A stretch of DNA of 64,000 nt, taken from assembly GCF_964355755.1 (NCBI RefSeq), contig NC_092677.1, positions 25,576,101-25,640,100 of the forward strand. Reading direction: 5' to 3'. Shown piece after piece: positions 12,801 through 24,227 of this stretch. The notes beneath the pieces were generated by a model. It was not told the DNA's origin and made no database searches. It saw only the letters and a program-made list of their open reading frames with translations. Origin of the DNA: Antedon mediterranea. Lineage: Eukaryota; Echinodermata; Crinoidea; Comatulida; Antedonidae. The position numbers were made by a program, and so were the translations under genes. The stretch's first letter is position 1. Each line of letters opens with the position of its first letter.

Positions 12801-15800
12801 AAAATGTTTGGTGTACCGATTTAATTCTTTTACAAAGTGGAATTAAATGATCTGAATGTACATATATCAGTATGTCAGTATGTCCTTGTTTCAAATACCT
12901 TGGATGTTCTATTCCAGAATACCTTTGGCACGTACACATATGGAACACTCTTCAGGCCTCTCGCACACCTCTCGGCATTTCTTCCTTCATTTTCAAAATC
13001 TAGTTCTCTTGATAGAGGGCCTCTTTCTGCCTGAAAACAAAACAGAGATAACAACTCTAAAGTAACACTGCGTTTGTGTATCTGGTTTAAATTTATTTTA
13101 TTTCAGAAGGCCATTTATACTTTCTCTGTCTAGACCATTACATTTCTAAAGCTTTGTTTACACTATCAAACTTTATGTGACAAAAAATTGGGATGTGCCC
13201 ATATATGGACATAATGATGTCATATCACTACCATATTTGAGCACATCACATTTCTTTGTTAAACTAGTTTGATAGTGTAGACAGAGCTTTGCAGATTACA
13301 CCATCAGAAGGTTAAAATGAACCACTTTCTTGAACACGACCACTTACTTTAAGGATTTCCTTAAAGTTGTAGTGTGCCGGAAACAGCCAATGGACGACAT
13401 CTAATAGGATCTCCATTGTTTTTAGATCACCACTGTACTGATCCCGAAGGTTTATATACTGAATCTGAAAGAGACATCACAAAATAAAATTATCGATATT
13501 ACTCCATGCATAAATTATAAGGCGAGGTGACCCAGACAGTTTGCGCTGGTCAAACACTTATTTGATTTATTCGACATAAGCAGTCAAGGGGTTTTAGGTC
13601 AGCAATAGAGCACCATATAGAACATTAGTGTTGTAACACCGGTAACTACTTTGTAGACTTTGGCATTGAGGAACTGCAGTTTTATGGTTCGCAATGTGCG
13701 ATTTTTACCAGCTAAGTGGCTTTACCTTAACAGCAACCTCTTCACCCTCATGTGTGACAGCTTTGTGAACTTGTGCGAGGCTTGCTGCAGCAATTGGCTC
13801 CGTTTCAAATTCTTTAAAAAGAGCATCAGGTTTTCTTCCAAAATCTTCAAAAAACAGACTATCAATCTATACAAAGAACAACAATTAATTGATAAATAGT
13901 ATCAATGCAATAGTGAAGTTGAATAGTGTCAATGCAATAGTGAAGTTGAATAGTGTCAATGCAATAGTGAAGTTGAATAGTGTCAATGCAATAGTGAAGT
14001 TGAATAGTGTCAATGCAATAGTGAAGTTGAATAGTGTCAATGCAATAGTGAAGTTGAATAGTGTCAATGCAATAGTGAAGTTGAATAGTGTCAATGCAAT
14101 AGTGAAGTTGAATAGTGTCAATGCAATAGTGAAGTTGAATAGTGTCAATGCAATAGTGAAGTTGAATAGTATCAATGCAATAGTGAAGTTGAATAGTGTC
14201 AATGCAATAGTGAAGTTGAATAGTGTCAATGCAATAGTGAAGTTGAATAGTGTCAATGCAATAGTGAAGTTGAATAGTGTCAATGCAATAGTGAAGTTGA
14301 ATAGTGTCAATGCAATAGTGAAGTTGAATAGTGTCAATGCAATAGTGAAGTTGAATAGTGTCAATGCAATAGTGAAGTTGAATAGTATCAATGCAATAGT
14401 GAAGTTGAATAGTGTCAATGCAATAGTGAAGTTGAATAGTGTCAATGCAATTGTGAAGTTGAATAGTGTCAATGCAATTGTGAAGTTGAATAGTATCAAT
14501 GCAATTGTGAAGTTGAATAGTGTCAATGCAATAGTGAAGTTGAATAGTGTCAATGCAATAGTGAAGTTGAATAGTGTCAATGCAATAGTGAAGTTGAATA
14601 GTATCAATGCAATAGTAAAGTTGAATAGTATCTATTTATTTATTTATTACCATATTTACTGAGGGTAGCCTATCCAGTTCCTAATAGAACTGATCATTCA
14701 GGGCCCTCAATAAAACAAACATACAGTACAACACATAAAATATTAAATATTCAAATGACATAAAATATATTAAAGGCTTAAAAATTTACAATGATTATAT
14801 AAAATTCATATAAAAGTTAAAATCGTTGACAAAAAAAAAAATATATATATATATACATAGTACGAACAATATTAACTGGAAATAAATTGTTTAAGTTTAC
14901 GTTTAAAGGAAATAACATTTCAATGCAATAGTAAAGTTGAATAGTATCAATGCAATAGTAAAGTTGAATAGTATCAATGCAATAGTAAAGTTGAATAGTA
15001 TCAATGCAATAGTAAAGTTGAATAGTATCAATGCAATAGTAAAGTTGAATAGTATCAATGCAATAGTAAAGTTGAATAGTATCAATGCAATAGTAAAGTT
15101 GAATAGTATCAATGCAATAGTAAAGTTGAATAGCATCAATGCAATAGTAAAGTTGAATAGTATCAATGCAACAGTAAAGTTGAATAGTATCAATGTAATA
15201 GTAAAGTTGAATAGTGTCAATGCAATAGTAAAGTTGAATAGTGTCAATGCAATAGTAAAGTTGAATAGTATCAATGCAATAGTAAAGTTGAATAGTATCA
15301 ATGCAATAGTACTGTAAAGTCTAATAGTATTAATTCACTTACTTCTTTATTTTTCCTTTCTAATGCTCGATCCTGTAACACAACTAATTTCGCTATCATC
15401 TCTTTTGGAAGAACATGGTTAATTGTACCTAGAATTTGTCCAAACTTAATGTACAGACCGCCGTTTGTAAGACACACCCGTAAAATGCGATCTGCTGTAC
15501 GTTCATTTATTTTCTTTAGTTGTATCTGGTATTCTTCCGTTGTGGAATCTTCAAATCCAGAAAGATTTAGCTTGTAGTCTAAACCAATAAATAGCCCATT
15601 GTAAAATGTTCTGAAGAGATAAAAAAAACTTTGTCGATAAGGAGAATGATCATCATTTAGGATGGCAAGTTCTGCAGATAAAGTTAACACAAGAAATCTT
15701 TACCTTATAAAACGTATCAGCCCCTCAAACGTCACTCGGGTTTTTCGCTTGTTAACATCGCTCATCAACACATATGTGCCAAAACCGCCAGTTGGCACGG

Positions 15801-15957
15801 CAACCATCATACCTAACGCCATTCTCTTTAACTTCCCTGCCTTTGGTTTTAATACATCTGTCGGCTTTGCTGATTTTTGTTTACTAAAAGTTCTAAAAAT
15901 GTTTGAGTTTTGTGACATCCTGGGCATCCTGATTGTTAGTATTCGGAGGGCGTACAT
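9825..15957 (-). CDS. ADCK5: ADCK5-type aarF-domain (ABC1/UbiB) atypical kinase
   Basis: Twelve coding exons on the minus strand: 15957-15704, 15610-15343, 13866-13726, 13464-13348, 13030-12899, 12782-12699, 12571-12490, 12258-12180, 11832-11741, 11629-11341, 10352-10257 and 9984-9825. All phases agree, giving about 597 aa (human ADCK5 is about 580). The first ATG is MYALRIL; the N-terminus is Arg-rich and lacks acids, as in a mitochondrial presequence, and a hydrophobic stretch follows at about 47-65. Family marks are KFGQ (140-143), the alanine-rich AAAS loop (200-203) in place of a P-loop, the VAVK lysine (221), HADPHPGN (352-359) and LDHG (375-378). [10 protein letters not shown] and [11 protein letters not shown] match ADCK5 rather than ADCK1. 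UbiB-family proteins act in mitochondrial lipid and CoQ biology; the substrate of ADCK5 is not established. The assignment of the last, 53-codon exon rests on phase and splice sites more than on similarity. Confidence 0.93.
10519..10707. mobile_element. Inverted-repeat element with perfect 19-bp ends, ADCK5 intron 10
   Basis: TAAGGTTTATCGCAAATAG at 10519-10537 is matched exactly by its reverse complement at 10689-10707. Inside, GTGGGAAGGATTTGGGAG pairs imperfectly with CTCCCAAACCTTCCCATA. The 189-bp length and lack of coding point to a MITE-like hairpin; no target duplication is certain. Confidence 0.72.
10845..11237. repeat. Long direct repeats (about 31 bp) flanking a 330-bp insert with a tRNA-like gene
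   Basis: A sequence starting TATATATAAACACAAGAGG and ending GCAAAGAACATTA occurs at about 10845-10875 and again at about 11207-11237. The DNA between the copies holds the tRNA-like locus. The arrangement looks like a retroposed or recombined insert with an unusually long flanking duplication, next to AT dinucleotide runs. Confidence 0.65.
10962..11033 (-). tRNA. tRNA-like sequence (Glu/Asp-like body, loop anticodon ATC), possibly a pseudogene
   Basis: Read on the minus strand, a full cloverleaf can be drawn. The acceptor stem GCCCCAG pairs with TTGGGGC (one G-T). The D arm is GTCT/GGAC within an A box TGGTCTAATGG. The anticodon stem TCTGC/GCAGG has loop ATATCAA, and the perfect T arm is CCGAG/CTCGG around TTCGAGC (B box). 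A TTTTT terminator follows within a few bases. The loop would place ATC as anticodon, which is unusual because cytosolic tRNA-Asp uses GTC. The body resembles animal tRNA-Glu. It could be a diverged tRNA gene, a tRNA pseudogene or the head of a SINE. Confidence 0.5.
11955..12140 (-). mobile_element. tRNA-derived SINE (family 1), ADCK5 intron 8
   Basis: On the minus strand it starts CAGTGGAGCTGTAGCCTGGT and has a B box-like GGTTCAATCC, then CAACTCCACTCCC and CTCAAATGAGACTTAG. The head closely matches copies at 38199-38465 (plus) and 56050-56227 (minus). It lies wholly in an intron. Confidence 0.7.
13150..13288. mobile_element. MITE family B, ADCK5 intron 4
   Basis: AGCTTTGTTTACACTATCAA at the left pairs with GATAGTGTAGACAGAGCT at the right; the centre has CATATATGGACAT and GAGCACATCAC. 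The left flank is TAA and the right flank TTG, so the duplication has decayed. Confidence 0.82.
13900..14635. repeat. 27-bp minisatellite, first block, ADCK5 intron 2
   Basis: About 27 copies of a 27-bp unit (TAGTGTCAATGCAATAGTG then AAGTTGAA). Because 27 is a multiple of three and the unit has no stops in one frame of each strand, it opens 240-257-codon frames on both strands (INAIVKLNS on plus, LFNFTIALT on minus). It begins about 35 bp from the splice acceptor of exon 3, so it is intronic. Confidence 0.95.
14631..14918 (-). mobile_element. LINE 3' fragment inserted into the 27-bp array
   Basis: The plus strand starts with TATTTATTTATTTATT, i.e. a (TAAA)n tail for a minus-strand retrotransposon. 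At the far end, minus-strand translation gives [12 protein letters not shown] followed closely by a stop, the kind of C-terminus seen in CR1/L2-type reverse transcriptases. It interrupts the 27-bp array, so the array predates the insertion or was split by it. Confidence 0.6.
14919..15312. repeat. 27-bp minisatellite, second block
   Basis: About 14 copies of the same unit as at 13900-14635, but nearly all carry AGTAAAG where the first block has AGTGAAG, and AGTATC where the first mostly has AGTGTC. The two blocks have therefore homogenised separately since the LINE fragment split them. The block ends about 30 bp from the donor of exon 2. Confidence 0.93.
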
Positions 15958-17297
15958 TATGATGAGCACCGTTAAATTAGCAACACTGTTTCCTTTATTA
16001 TCATGAATGCTTATTCTTATTCTTTCTGATTTAATTGCAACAAAACAACAACTTCAAGTGAAATCTGAAAAAGGGGTAAGAAACGCAATTTATAAGTTAC
16101 TATAAATAGAATACACATAATAAATAATAATGTACTAATTCTAGGCTTTATCCATTGCATCATGCTATAGGCCTAGATAAACATACATAGGATCACTTCC
16201 TCTCGAACCAGAATCCGATATTGCGCACCTTTAATGGCTCTTCCTGCTAGATCTAATTTGACAGACACGATGAAGCATGGCCTAGACAGAGCTTAGTTTA
16301 AAGAGTGACAGTTTTTACCATATTAAATCGATTCCAAATTGGCTTTAGGCTTATTCAATAGCAAGGATTGTTTCAACTCAACAAAATCTGAGTTTCAACG
16401 TACAAAATTCAAAGTTAATTTGCAGTTCTGGGCCTCTAAATGCCTACTTACGTAATAAAAATAAATAAATATTTGTGTTGTTTACTCATGTGTATGAAAT
16501 TAGTCATAAATGAAATAAAGTTTGCGGACTGACTCGATCAATATATGATTAACAATATAGTTTGAACAGGGAAGGCAGAGAAAAGAGATAACATGTGCGT
16601 GACAATCCATGCGTGACAATCTACATGTTTCGCAAACGATGCAGTTAAATTCTGATTTATGTAACTTTTAGCTTTATATATTGCATTTTTATATCTAATT
16701 AGAGTATATTATATAAATAAAATGTTAGGTGTTATGAATAGGCTAGGTTTAATTAATCATAATTGTGTATTTTATCATTGCAAAAATGTGTAGGCCTAGC
16801 TATAGGCCCTAGCTTGACTTCTTAAATGTATACTGCTGGTTGTTGTGGCCATGATGAAGAATGATTTGCGTTGACAGGAAGTGATCCTACCAATTGCAAT
16901 CCATTGCAATAGTTTAGTTTAGTTTAGTTATAATGGGAAAGTTTAGGCGATGCCTTTTTAACCCCATATCAACTACATTGATGCCATACATAACATTCTC
17001 TTTGAACTTATGGGATCCCAACTTAAAAAAGTATAATTTGATGATTTTTTTTTTCCAACTTGTTCAGGTTTTATATGGACAGTACATATAATTATGTAAT
17101 TTCTTTTTTACAATTGCAGATTTTGATTGGGATACAATACAAAATAGATTGGCGGTTATTGAGAAATCAAAATAATTGTAAAACGAATGAGTATTTTAAT
17201 ACATTTGAACAAAATATTTTCCAACAAACTTATCAGTGAGTTTAAACTTTGCAAATACTTATTAAACTTTACCGAAGAGCGACAACAACTTTGCACG
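15958..17297. other. Divergent intergenic region, ADCK5 and PRMT7
   Basis: About 1.3 kb between the start codons of two genes read in opposite directions. No supported gene lies here. A good acceptor (TTTTTTACAATTGCAG, ending 17120) suggests a PRMT7 5' UTR exon begins at 17121. The core promoter is not identifiable by eye; an in-frame upstream ATG at 17187 has a poor context. Confidence 0.6.
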
Positions 17298-20200
17298 ATG
17301 GAAAACAAACCATTTTGTGCGCGAATCAATGTTATTACCGGTGAAACGGAATGGGTTATGGAGAATGAGATTTACGATTATCATCAAGAAATCGCACGAT
17401 CTGGCTACACAGATATGCTACACGATCACGAGAGGGTAAGTAAACCATTCATTTTCTTTCGTGTTAATTGTTTTAAGAACTTTCATAAATATATCTGATA
17501 TTTCTAGTTTAAAATTAAGGAGAATTTATTTGGAAAAAAAATATTCATACAGTAATGTTGTAATGTAATTTTTAACTGTAATTTTTTTATAGCAATCTGA
17601 ATGTTATGCCTTCTGAATATGTTTTCTACTACTTTTACCTTATTTAAAGTGTTTTGTAATTTGTTGTCTTGTTTTGCCCTGCATATGCTTGTTCTCCTAT
17701 CTGGGATGTTGGTTACATTCTTATGTTCCCTACAATTTGTGACGTTTTGTAAAAATAATACATATATATTACTTTAAAAACATTAAACCAGGTCATTCCT
17801 TGTCTTAAATGTACGTTTTATGGTAAATTATGATAAAAAGTGAGAAACAATGCACTACCTAAGTAGCTCACGGCGCCTGACCTCTCGTGGGCGGTCTTTA
17901 GGCCTAGCCTAGCTAGGCTTAGTTTTGTAGGCCTAGCTGGTAATCATCGGTAATGTACGAACATCGTACGCTAGCTATATACCTAGCCTGACGTTGTATA
18001 GTTTCTGCATTAATTGTGATTCTACTTTTACCAGACTCTGTTGATACAAATTGGGGAAAACCTGGTATTTTCGCTGAAAGGTTAGAAGTCTTCAATTTGT
18101 TTTGGCCTCGCGATCGAAAAGTGGGTTAATTACAGAAAAAAATCAGAAATATCAATCCGCGCGCAATGCATTTTGGGATTTATAGCGGGCCGCTATAATT
18201 ATTAGAATCAACTTATTTTTCACATTTTTAACCATTTAAAGACGAAAAAAGTTATCGCAATAGGACCATATAGTATTATTTTTACATTAAATATAGTTTG
18301 TGATCTTATAATAGATCTAAAAAACGAAGGTGTCTTTAAAGTAAATGATGATTTTACATAGTATATAGGGTATGAATTCATTATTGAAAATATAATAAAA
18401 CAGTGTAATTTTGATTAACAATTACCTTTTTTTAATTAATATAGAACAAGAAGTATTACGAGGGAATAAAATTAGCAATAGCAGCTGTCCATGCCAGAGG
18501 AGAGAAGGCTCATGTGCTGGACATAGGAGCCGGTACTGGTCTACTATCAATGATGGCAGCAAAAGCTGGAGCAGACACTGTACATGCTTGTGAGGTATGT
18601 ACTGTATGTCAGTAAGCAGTGGGTACAGGATTTTGAAATTGAGGTCGTGACATATGGTGCTAATTATATTTTATATATATTAGAAATGTTTTATATTTTG
18701 CTATCTTTTGCATTGTAATTATTATTTATTTATTTTTTTTGTTTGCATTTGTAAAATATTCACCAATCACACTTAAGTGATTTAAGTATTTCACTTAAGT
18801 CAATAAATATTTAAGCATTTCTCTTAAATTTTATTCACTTAGATAGGACATTTTTTTATTTTAAGGGTAAGTGTTTCCTTTACACAACAGTAAGTGTGAA
18901 TGGTGAAAACGACCACTGTTCTTCAAATTCCAACCAAATTTTCATTGATTCCTCATACAGATTTTATTTTTATAGTATTGGAAAAATGTTTTATCTTAAA
19001 ATTTTCACAGGCCTTTCCTCCAATAGCAGATGGTGCAAGAACAATTATTGCTCAAAACGGCTTTAAAGAGAAAATTAAAGTAATTGGGAAGAGGTCAACC
19101 GAGTTGACTGTAGGCCCAGAAGGTGACCTTGCACGTAGGGCTAACATCCTTGCTACAGAGGTGTTTGACACAGAGCTGATCGGAGAAGGAGCCATTCCAA
19201 CATTCCTCCACGCTCATAAGCATCTACTAACAGCAAACTGTATATCAGTTCCACACTCCGCAACTGTTTTTGCTCAAATTGTTGAGTCGGATTTCATATG
19301 GAAATGGCATAAAATGTTGCCGATAAAAGTAACCGGACATGATGACATTGTTTCAACAAGCGAGATTGACTTCTGCGCTGGTTCTCCTTCAGTACATGAC
19401 GTACAATTGAGTCAAATACGACCAGGTCAATTTAAACCAATCACTGAGCCTACCAGTATGATTGATTTTAATTTCACTAAAGGAGATTTTCAAGAAAGGA
19501 GATTTCAAATCCAGCAGGTGAGAGCTCTTACAAGTGGTTCATGCCATGCAGTCTTTATGTGGTGGTCGCTAGAGATGGACACTGCAGGAGATATTGTCTT
19601 AAGCACAGCGCCAACCTGGGCGCATCCTGATGGTGATGCAGCGCCGTGGAGAGATCATTGGATGCAGTCGATTTATTATCTTCCAACTCCTCTACCAGTT
19701 AAACAAGGTACCTTAACAATAGCGAGCTTTTGTTTTGGGATGATAGGTGAGGGAGATAACAAAAATTTATCAGGGATGAATAGATATGGTATACTCTGTT
19801 TAAATTCTACAACCGTGGTGGTCCCGACATGAAAGCTCTTAATGTATGTTATTTTACTACTAGTTTATTTGGTAGCTAAAGACAGTCACATCCCATAATT
19901 TCGCCAATATCAAATTATTCTTTAAAATTTTGTTTCAGGGGACAATTTATCTTTCAAACTCTCCCACGATGACTTTAGTCTTTGGTTCAATGTCAAAACA
20001 TGTAGTGAGAATTGTGACAATGTGAAAGATTTAAGTCAAGACGACAGACCAGTCTGTACATGTGGAGCACATATTCAACTCAGTCGAGCAAGGATACGCA
20101 AACTAAATGACGGACAAACAACGGATAAATTTGTTGCCGCTCTGAAGAAGGTACTTTATAAAATCTTTTTTGTCTTTGATATTCAAAAATAACAATCTGA

Positions 20201-23200
20201 AATGAATTACAAAGTTCAGCATTTGAAATAATTATTTCTTACGCTCGTGCTACACTATCAAAATGTATGCGACAAAAAAATATGTGTCCATATATGGACA
20301 TGATGATGTCATACCACTACCATATGTGGGCATATCTCTACCATAATTGAGGCCATCACACTTTTTTTGTCAAACTAGTTTGATAGTGTAGATTGAGCTT
20401 AAGAAAAACACTGTTAATATACATATCCCTTCTCGATTACATCACACATGCTAATGCATTGCTAATCATTTTACTATCACTTTGTTTGTTGTGGTTTTTT
20501 TTAATAGGTTGTTAAACATGATAGTATATGTGCCAGTATTAGTGATGGTTCTCATCTACCACTCATAGCTGCTAGGCTCGGCGCTGAAAAGGTAATTGAA
20601 CATCACCTATTGGGTGTCCTGTAGTACTGTACTTCCGCACCTCTAGTAATCATTACCAATCAGTGGTGTAACGCAGAGGCCTACAGCCCCAGGTTTAGGA
20701 AACCTAAATGGCCCTACAACTTCCAATGCTGGAGGCCTCTTCGACATATTTTAATGCCTGATTTTTTCTCTGGGCACCGCTCAGGTGCCCTTATAATCTC
20801 CAGGGCCCCTGGATTTAGCCAGTGAGCGCTCATAGCCGTTACGTCACTGCCAATACCTAGTAGTAATCATTACCAACAATGTCAATACAATACTAAAAAC
20901 TAAAATAAATTTTTCAGTTTTGTTTTTTTCTTTAAATCAGATTTTTAACTTCACACAAACCAACTTTAATCGTAAGCAATCTATAATGGACATAGCTAGG
21001 ACAAATAATCTACATCAAATAGAGGTAATTCAGAAGAGAGGACTTGGGGATGTTCTAGCATCAGATATTGGCAATAAACAGGTAACTCAGATATTTAATA
21101 ATGTCCCAATTATTAAACTGTCCATATATATGTCCATTTTCAAACGCATTTCAATTTTATATTCATATTCATATTCATATTCAATTCACATTTATTTACT
21201 CATCGTTTATAAATACAGTTTCATAGCATAAATGATGGCAAGGATCCTGCATAGAGAAGTTTACACTTCTGTTTTCGCAGGACCCTTTTACATAAAAAAC
21301 ATAAAACAATAAACACAACATAATAGATACAAAATTTAAAAAAAAACATTTCCTATATACATTTTAGAGTTGTTCATCATCAAAAAGCATTTGTGTTTTT
21401 ATAATATCATTATTTATACATTTTTTCTTAAAAAAGAAGATATTCAGTTTATTACTTCCAGTACATGTGGATTCTTTCTTTTATTATAGCAAAAGTATGA
21501 ATACATATAATATAAAACAGGCTATGTGTGTATACTCGCACACACCAACACAACGCATAATATATGCATATATATTTTATGAGTGAAGCATTTTAAGTTC
21601 TGTAATTCGATAGAATGTCTCTTTTTACATATTTTTTTAGTATTTTATAATTTTTGTTAACAATATTACTATGGACAATAAAATAATATCAGTATCAGTA
21701 AATCATCGACTTTAACACTGATGACTCAAATTATCGGAACCTCCTACGATTATTATGGAGTTTAATATTTTACGTTTTTTTTCTTCAAATCTACGTTTTA
21801 GATCAATGTATTAATGAGTGAGCCGTTCTTCTCCAGCACACTTCAGCCATGGCATGATCTTCATTTCTGGTATGCCAAAGATTCTTTAAAACAGCTCTTG
21901 GCACCAAACTGCAGCATCCTGCCACAATCAGGAACTCTTAAAGCAATGGCACTGGAGTTTGATGATCTTTGGAAGTTCCATGCTCCTGTGGTAGAGAAGG
22001 AGGGCTTCAACCTGGCTCAGTTTGATGTCATTGTTCAGGTATGAAAGAGTTTGAATTCAACGGTAGCATAAACAGAAGTCGAGAGGTGGGCAGTGGTAAT
22101 GGTTAATAATAATGGTAGTTTTATATAGCGCCTAATACAATGTAAAGCGCTTTGATTCATAAAATATCCTAAGATAACCAAGAAAAGAAGAAAAGCAGAG
22201 GAACCATTTACACCGATCAGTTCTCCAGCAACTTGAAGCTCCCATATAAGAGCTTTCCGGAACAGTATTCACAGGAGCTCAAGTGTAAAAAAGGCATCTG
22301 TCTATCCTATCAAAATAAGAAGATTTAAATTCGCTTTTGTTTGAAAATCTCTCTCTCTCCTTACATTCCATTTCCTGCATGAAACTAAACGACATCTTTG
22401 ATCATTACTTCTTGTAGAGATCATCGGACCTGGCTGATGAAAGGATGGATCCCCATCATCTGTGGGAGTACCCATCAAGAATTTTATCTAATCCTTTCAA
22501 ACTAATGACCTTCGATTTTAACGGAAACATTCCAGAAAAGAGTATCAAAAAGAATGGCTCCATCCAATTCACCAGGTAAGTTTGTTTTTCATATGAGTAC
22601 AGTATCAGCAAAATCCAATAGGGTTGGTGAAATTCAGTCCAAAATACGCAGAATTTTTTCCAAAATACGTAAAGTTGAGGGCGCTATACTAATCCAAAAT
22701 ACGCGAGTCTTTCCAAAATACGTCGACTTGAGGGCGCTATTCATTTTCCAAAATACGCGAATTGTCCAAAATACGTCAAGTTGAGGGCGCTATACTAATC
22801 CAAAATACGCGAGTCTTTCCAAAATACGTCGACTTGAGGGCGCTATTCATTTTCCAAAATACGCGAATTGTCCAAAATACGTCAAGTTGAGGGCGCTAGT
22901 CATTTTCCAAAATACGCGATTTGTCCAAAATACGTCAATTTGGAACCGCTTGTAATTTTCCAAAATACGTCAACTTGAGAGCGCTATTCATTTTCCAAAA
23001 TACGCGATTTAAATAATTACTTTACTTCTTCTAACCAATTATTGATATTATTTTAATTACAATACCATATGCTTTTTATTATTATTATATATTATATGAA
23101 ATAACTATTATGTTAGATTTCAGATTAGGTAACTTATTTGACCATAAGTACCGTACATTAAATTGAAAGCGATGTTGGTCTGTCGAGCTCGGGAAAAATA

Positions 23201-24227
23201 TCGATTTTGTAGATCACCAAATATATAACACATGCCCATGACTATGCTATACTATACGTACATGCTGCTTTTGTAGCCGGTTTATGCCTCATTTAAACTA
23301 GCTACGTCTGGCAATGCAATCGTACATCGTTCAGACATTATTAATGTATATTATAGGCACTGTCTATTGACTGTCTATTGTTGGCACATATTTGTTTTTA
23401 TTCAGTAATAAATGATTACATTGAAAAATAATAATTGGCTACTATATGACATTTTATTTACAAAAAATTCTGCCTTCCAATACTTTCATTTATAACTAAA
23501 ATGTAATTGTTTGTTTTACTCTAAGAAACTTTTTTTTAATACATTAAACTGTAATTCTACCTTACACTTTCAATATGATACATTTGGAAAGGCTCTCGTA
23601 TTTTGGAAAAAAGTTTGCCGCCCTCAAGTTGACGTATTTTGGAAAATTACTAGCGGTCCCAAATTGCAAATTGATGTATTTTGGACAAATCGCGTATTTT
23701 GGAAATGAATAGCGCCCTCAATTTGACGTATTTTGGACAATTTGCGTATTTTGGAAAATGAATAGCGCCCTCAAGTTGACGTATTTTGGAAAGACTCGCG
23801 TATTTTGGATTAGTATAGCGCCCTCAACTTGACGTATTTTGGGAAAAATTCTGCGTATTTTGGACTGATGTTCACCAACCCGACTCGCAAAATCAGAGAA
23901 TTCACTTATTTGGAAATAATGATATATCAGCTTGTGTTTTGTTCTTTATGATGAAAGCCTGTGTTTATCTCCTATAGAAAGGGAATATGTCACGGTATTG
24001 CTGTGTGGATGGAATTTGACCTTGATGGTGACCTCACAATCTCATCCGGCCTACAAGGAGTAAATTCAACTGGCACGCCCAGTTGGGACATGAACGCTAA
24101 GCAAGGCGTTTACTTCATACCAGAAAAGCCAGAAACATTTGGGAAAAACGGACTGAAAATGTTAAATTATCACATACATTTTAATCCAAAATATGCCACA
24201 TTCCAATGGACATTTGAACTGAAATAG
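17298..24227 (+). CDS. PRMT7: Protein arginine N-methyltransferase 7
   Basis: Nine coding exons: 17298-17435, 18445-18594, 19011-19707, 19939-20150, 20508-20591, 20941-21081, 21802-22038, 22418-22575 and 23978-24227. They give 688 aa (human about 692) with consistent phases. The ATG at 17298 ([11 protein letters not shown]) has a strong ACGATGG context and matches the usual PRMT7 start; ATG 17187 would add 37 residues. The first methyltransferase domain has [12 protein letters not shown], motif I DIGAGTG (72-78) and the double-E loop [12 protein letters not shown] (E146 and E155). WRDHWMQ (309-315) follows in its beta-barrel. A second, degenerate methyltransferase module follows (about 325-688), including [23 protein letters not shown]7 makes monomethylarginine in RGG/RXR contexts, acting on histones and splicing proteins. 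Introns hold a MITE (20241), a retroposon tail (22095) and a large foldback element (22616). Confidence 0.96.
20241..20399. mobile_element. MITE family B, diverged, PRMT7 intron 4
   Basis: The left arm is GTGCTACACTATCAA and the right arm TTTGATAGTGTAGATTGAGC, with CATATATGGACATGATG and the GCCATCACAC word inside. The outer 10 bp of the left end have changed, so the copy is old. Confidence 0.75.
22095..22320 (-). mobile_element. Retroposon 3' tail (TTATATAGCGCC type), PRMT7 intron 7
   Basis: TAATAATAATGG then TTATATAGCGCC and AAAGCGCTTTG form the tail that is shared with the elements at 42425-42730 and, more loosely, 50888-51330. Orientation is inferred from the (TAA)n run marking the 3' end of a minus-strand element. 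No coding remnant is evident. Confidence 0.5.
22616..23886. mobile_element. 1.27-kb foldback transposon with CCAAAATACG arms, PRMT7 intron 8
   Basis: GGGTTGGTGAA at 22621-22631 is mirrored by TTCACCAACCC at 23871-23881. Each arm (about 22630-23010 and 23600-23870) is built from tandem units combining CCAAAATACGCG, CCAAAATACGTC and TTGAGGGCGCTA, with the right arm as the reverse complement of the left. The middle (about 23010-23600) is AT-rich and has no long frame. The 8-bp word GCAAAATC lies just outside both ends (22608-22615 and 23887-23894), as expected for an 8-bp target duplication. It is non-autonomous. An 8-bp duplication would fit hAT, but the class is an inference. Confidence 0.78.

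Noticed and set aside
13885-14662. Long open frames on both strands (240 and 257 codons)
   Set aside because: They are generated by the 27-bp minisatellite in ADCK5 intron 2 and repeat a 9-residue word.
17187-17297. Upstream in-frame ATG adding 37 residues to PRMT7
   Set aside because: Poor start context and no counterpart in known PRMT7 proteins; ATG 17298 fits better, though the longer form cannot be excluded.
21130-21480. Possible LINE tail in PRMT7 intron 6
   Set aside because: A (TTCATA)n run and AT-rich DNA are present, but no convincing reverse-transcriptase residues could be read.
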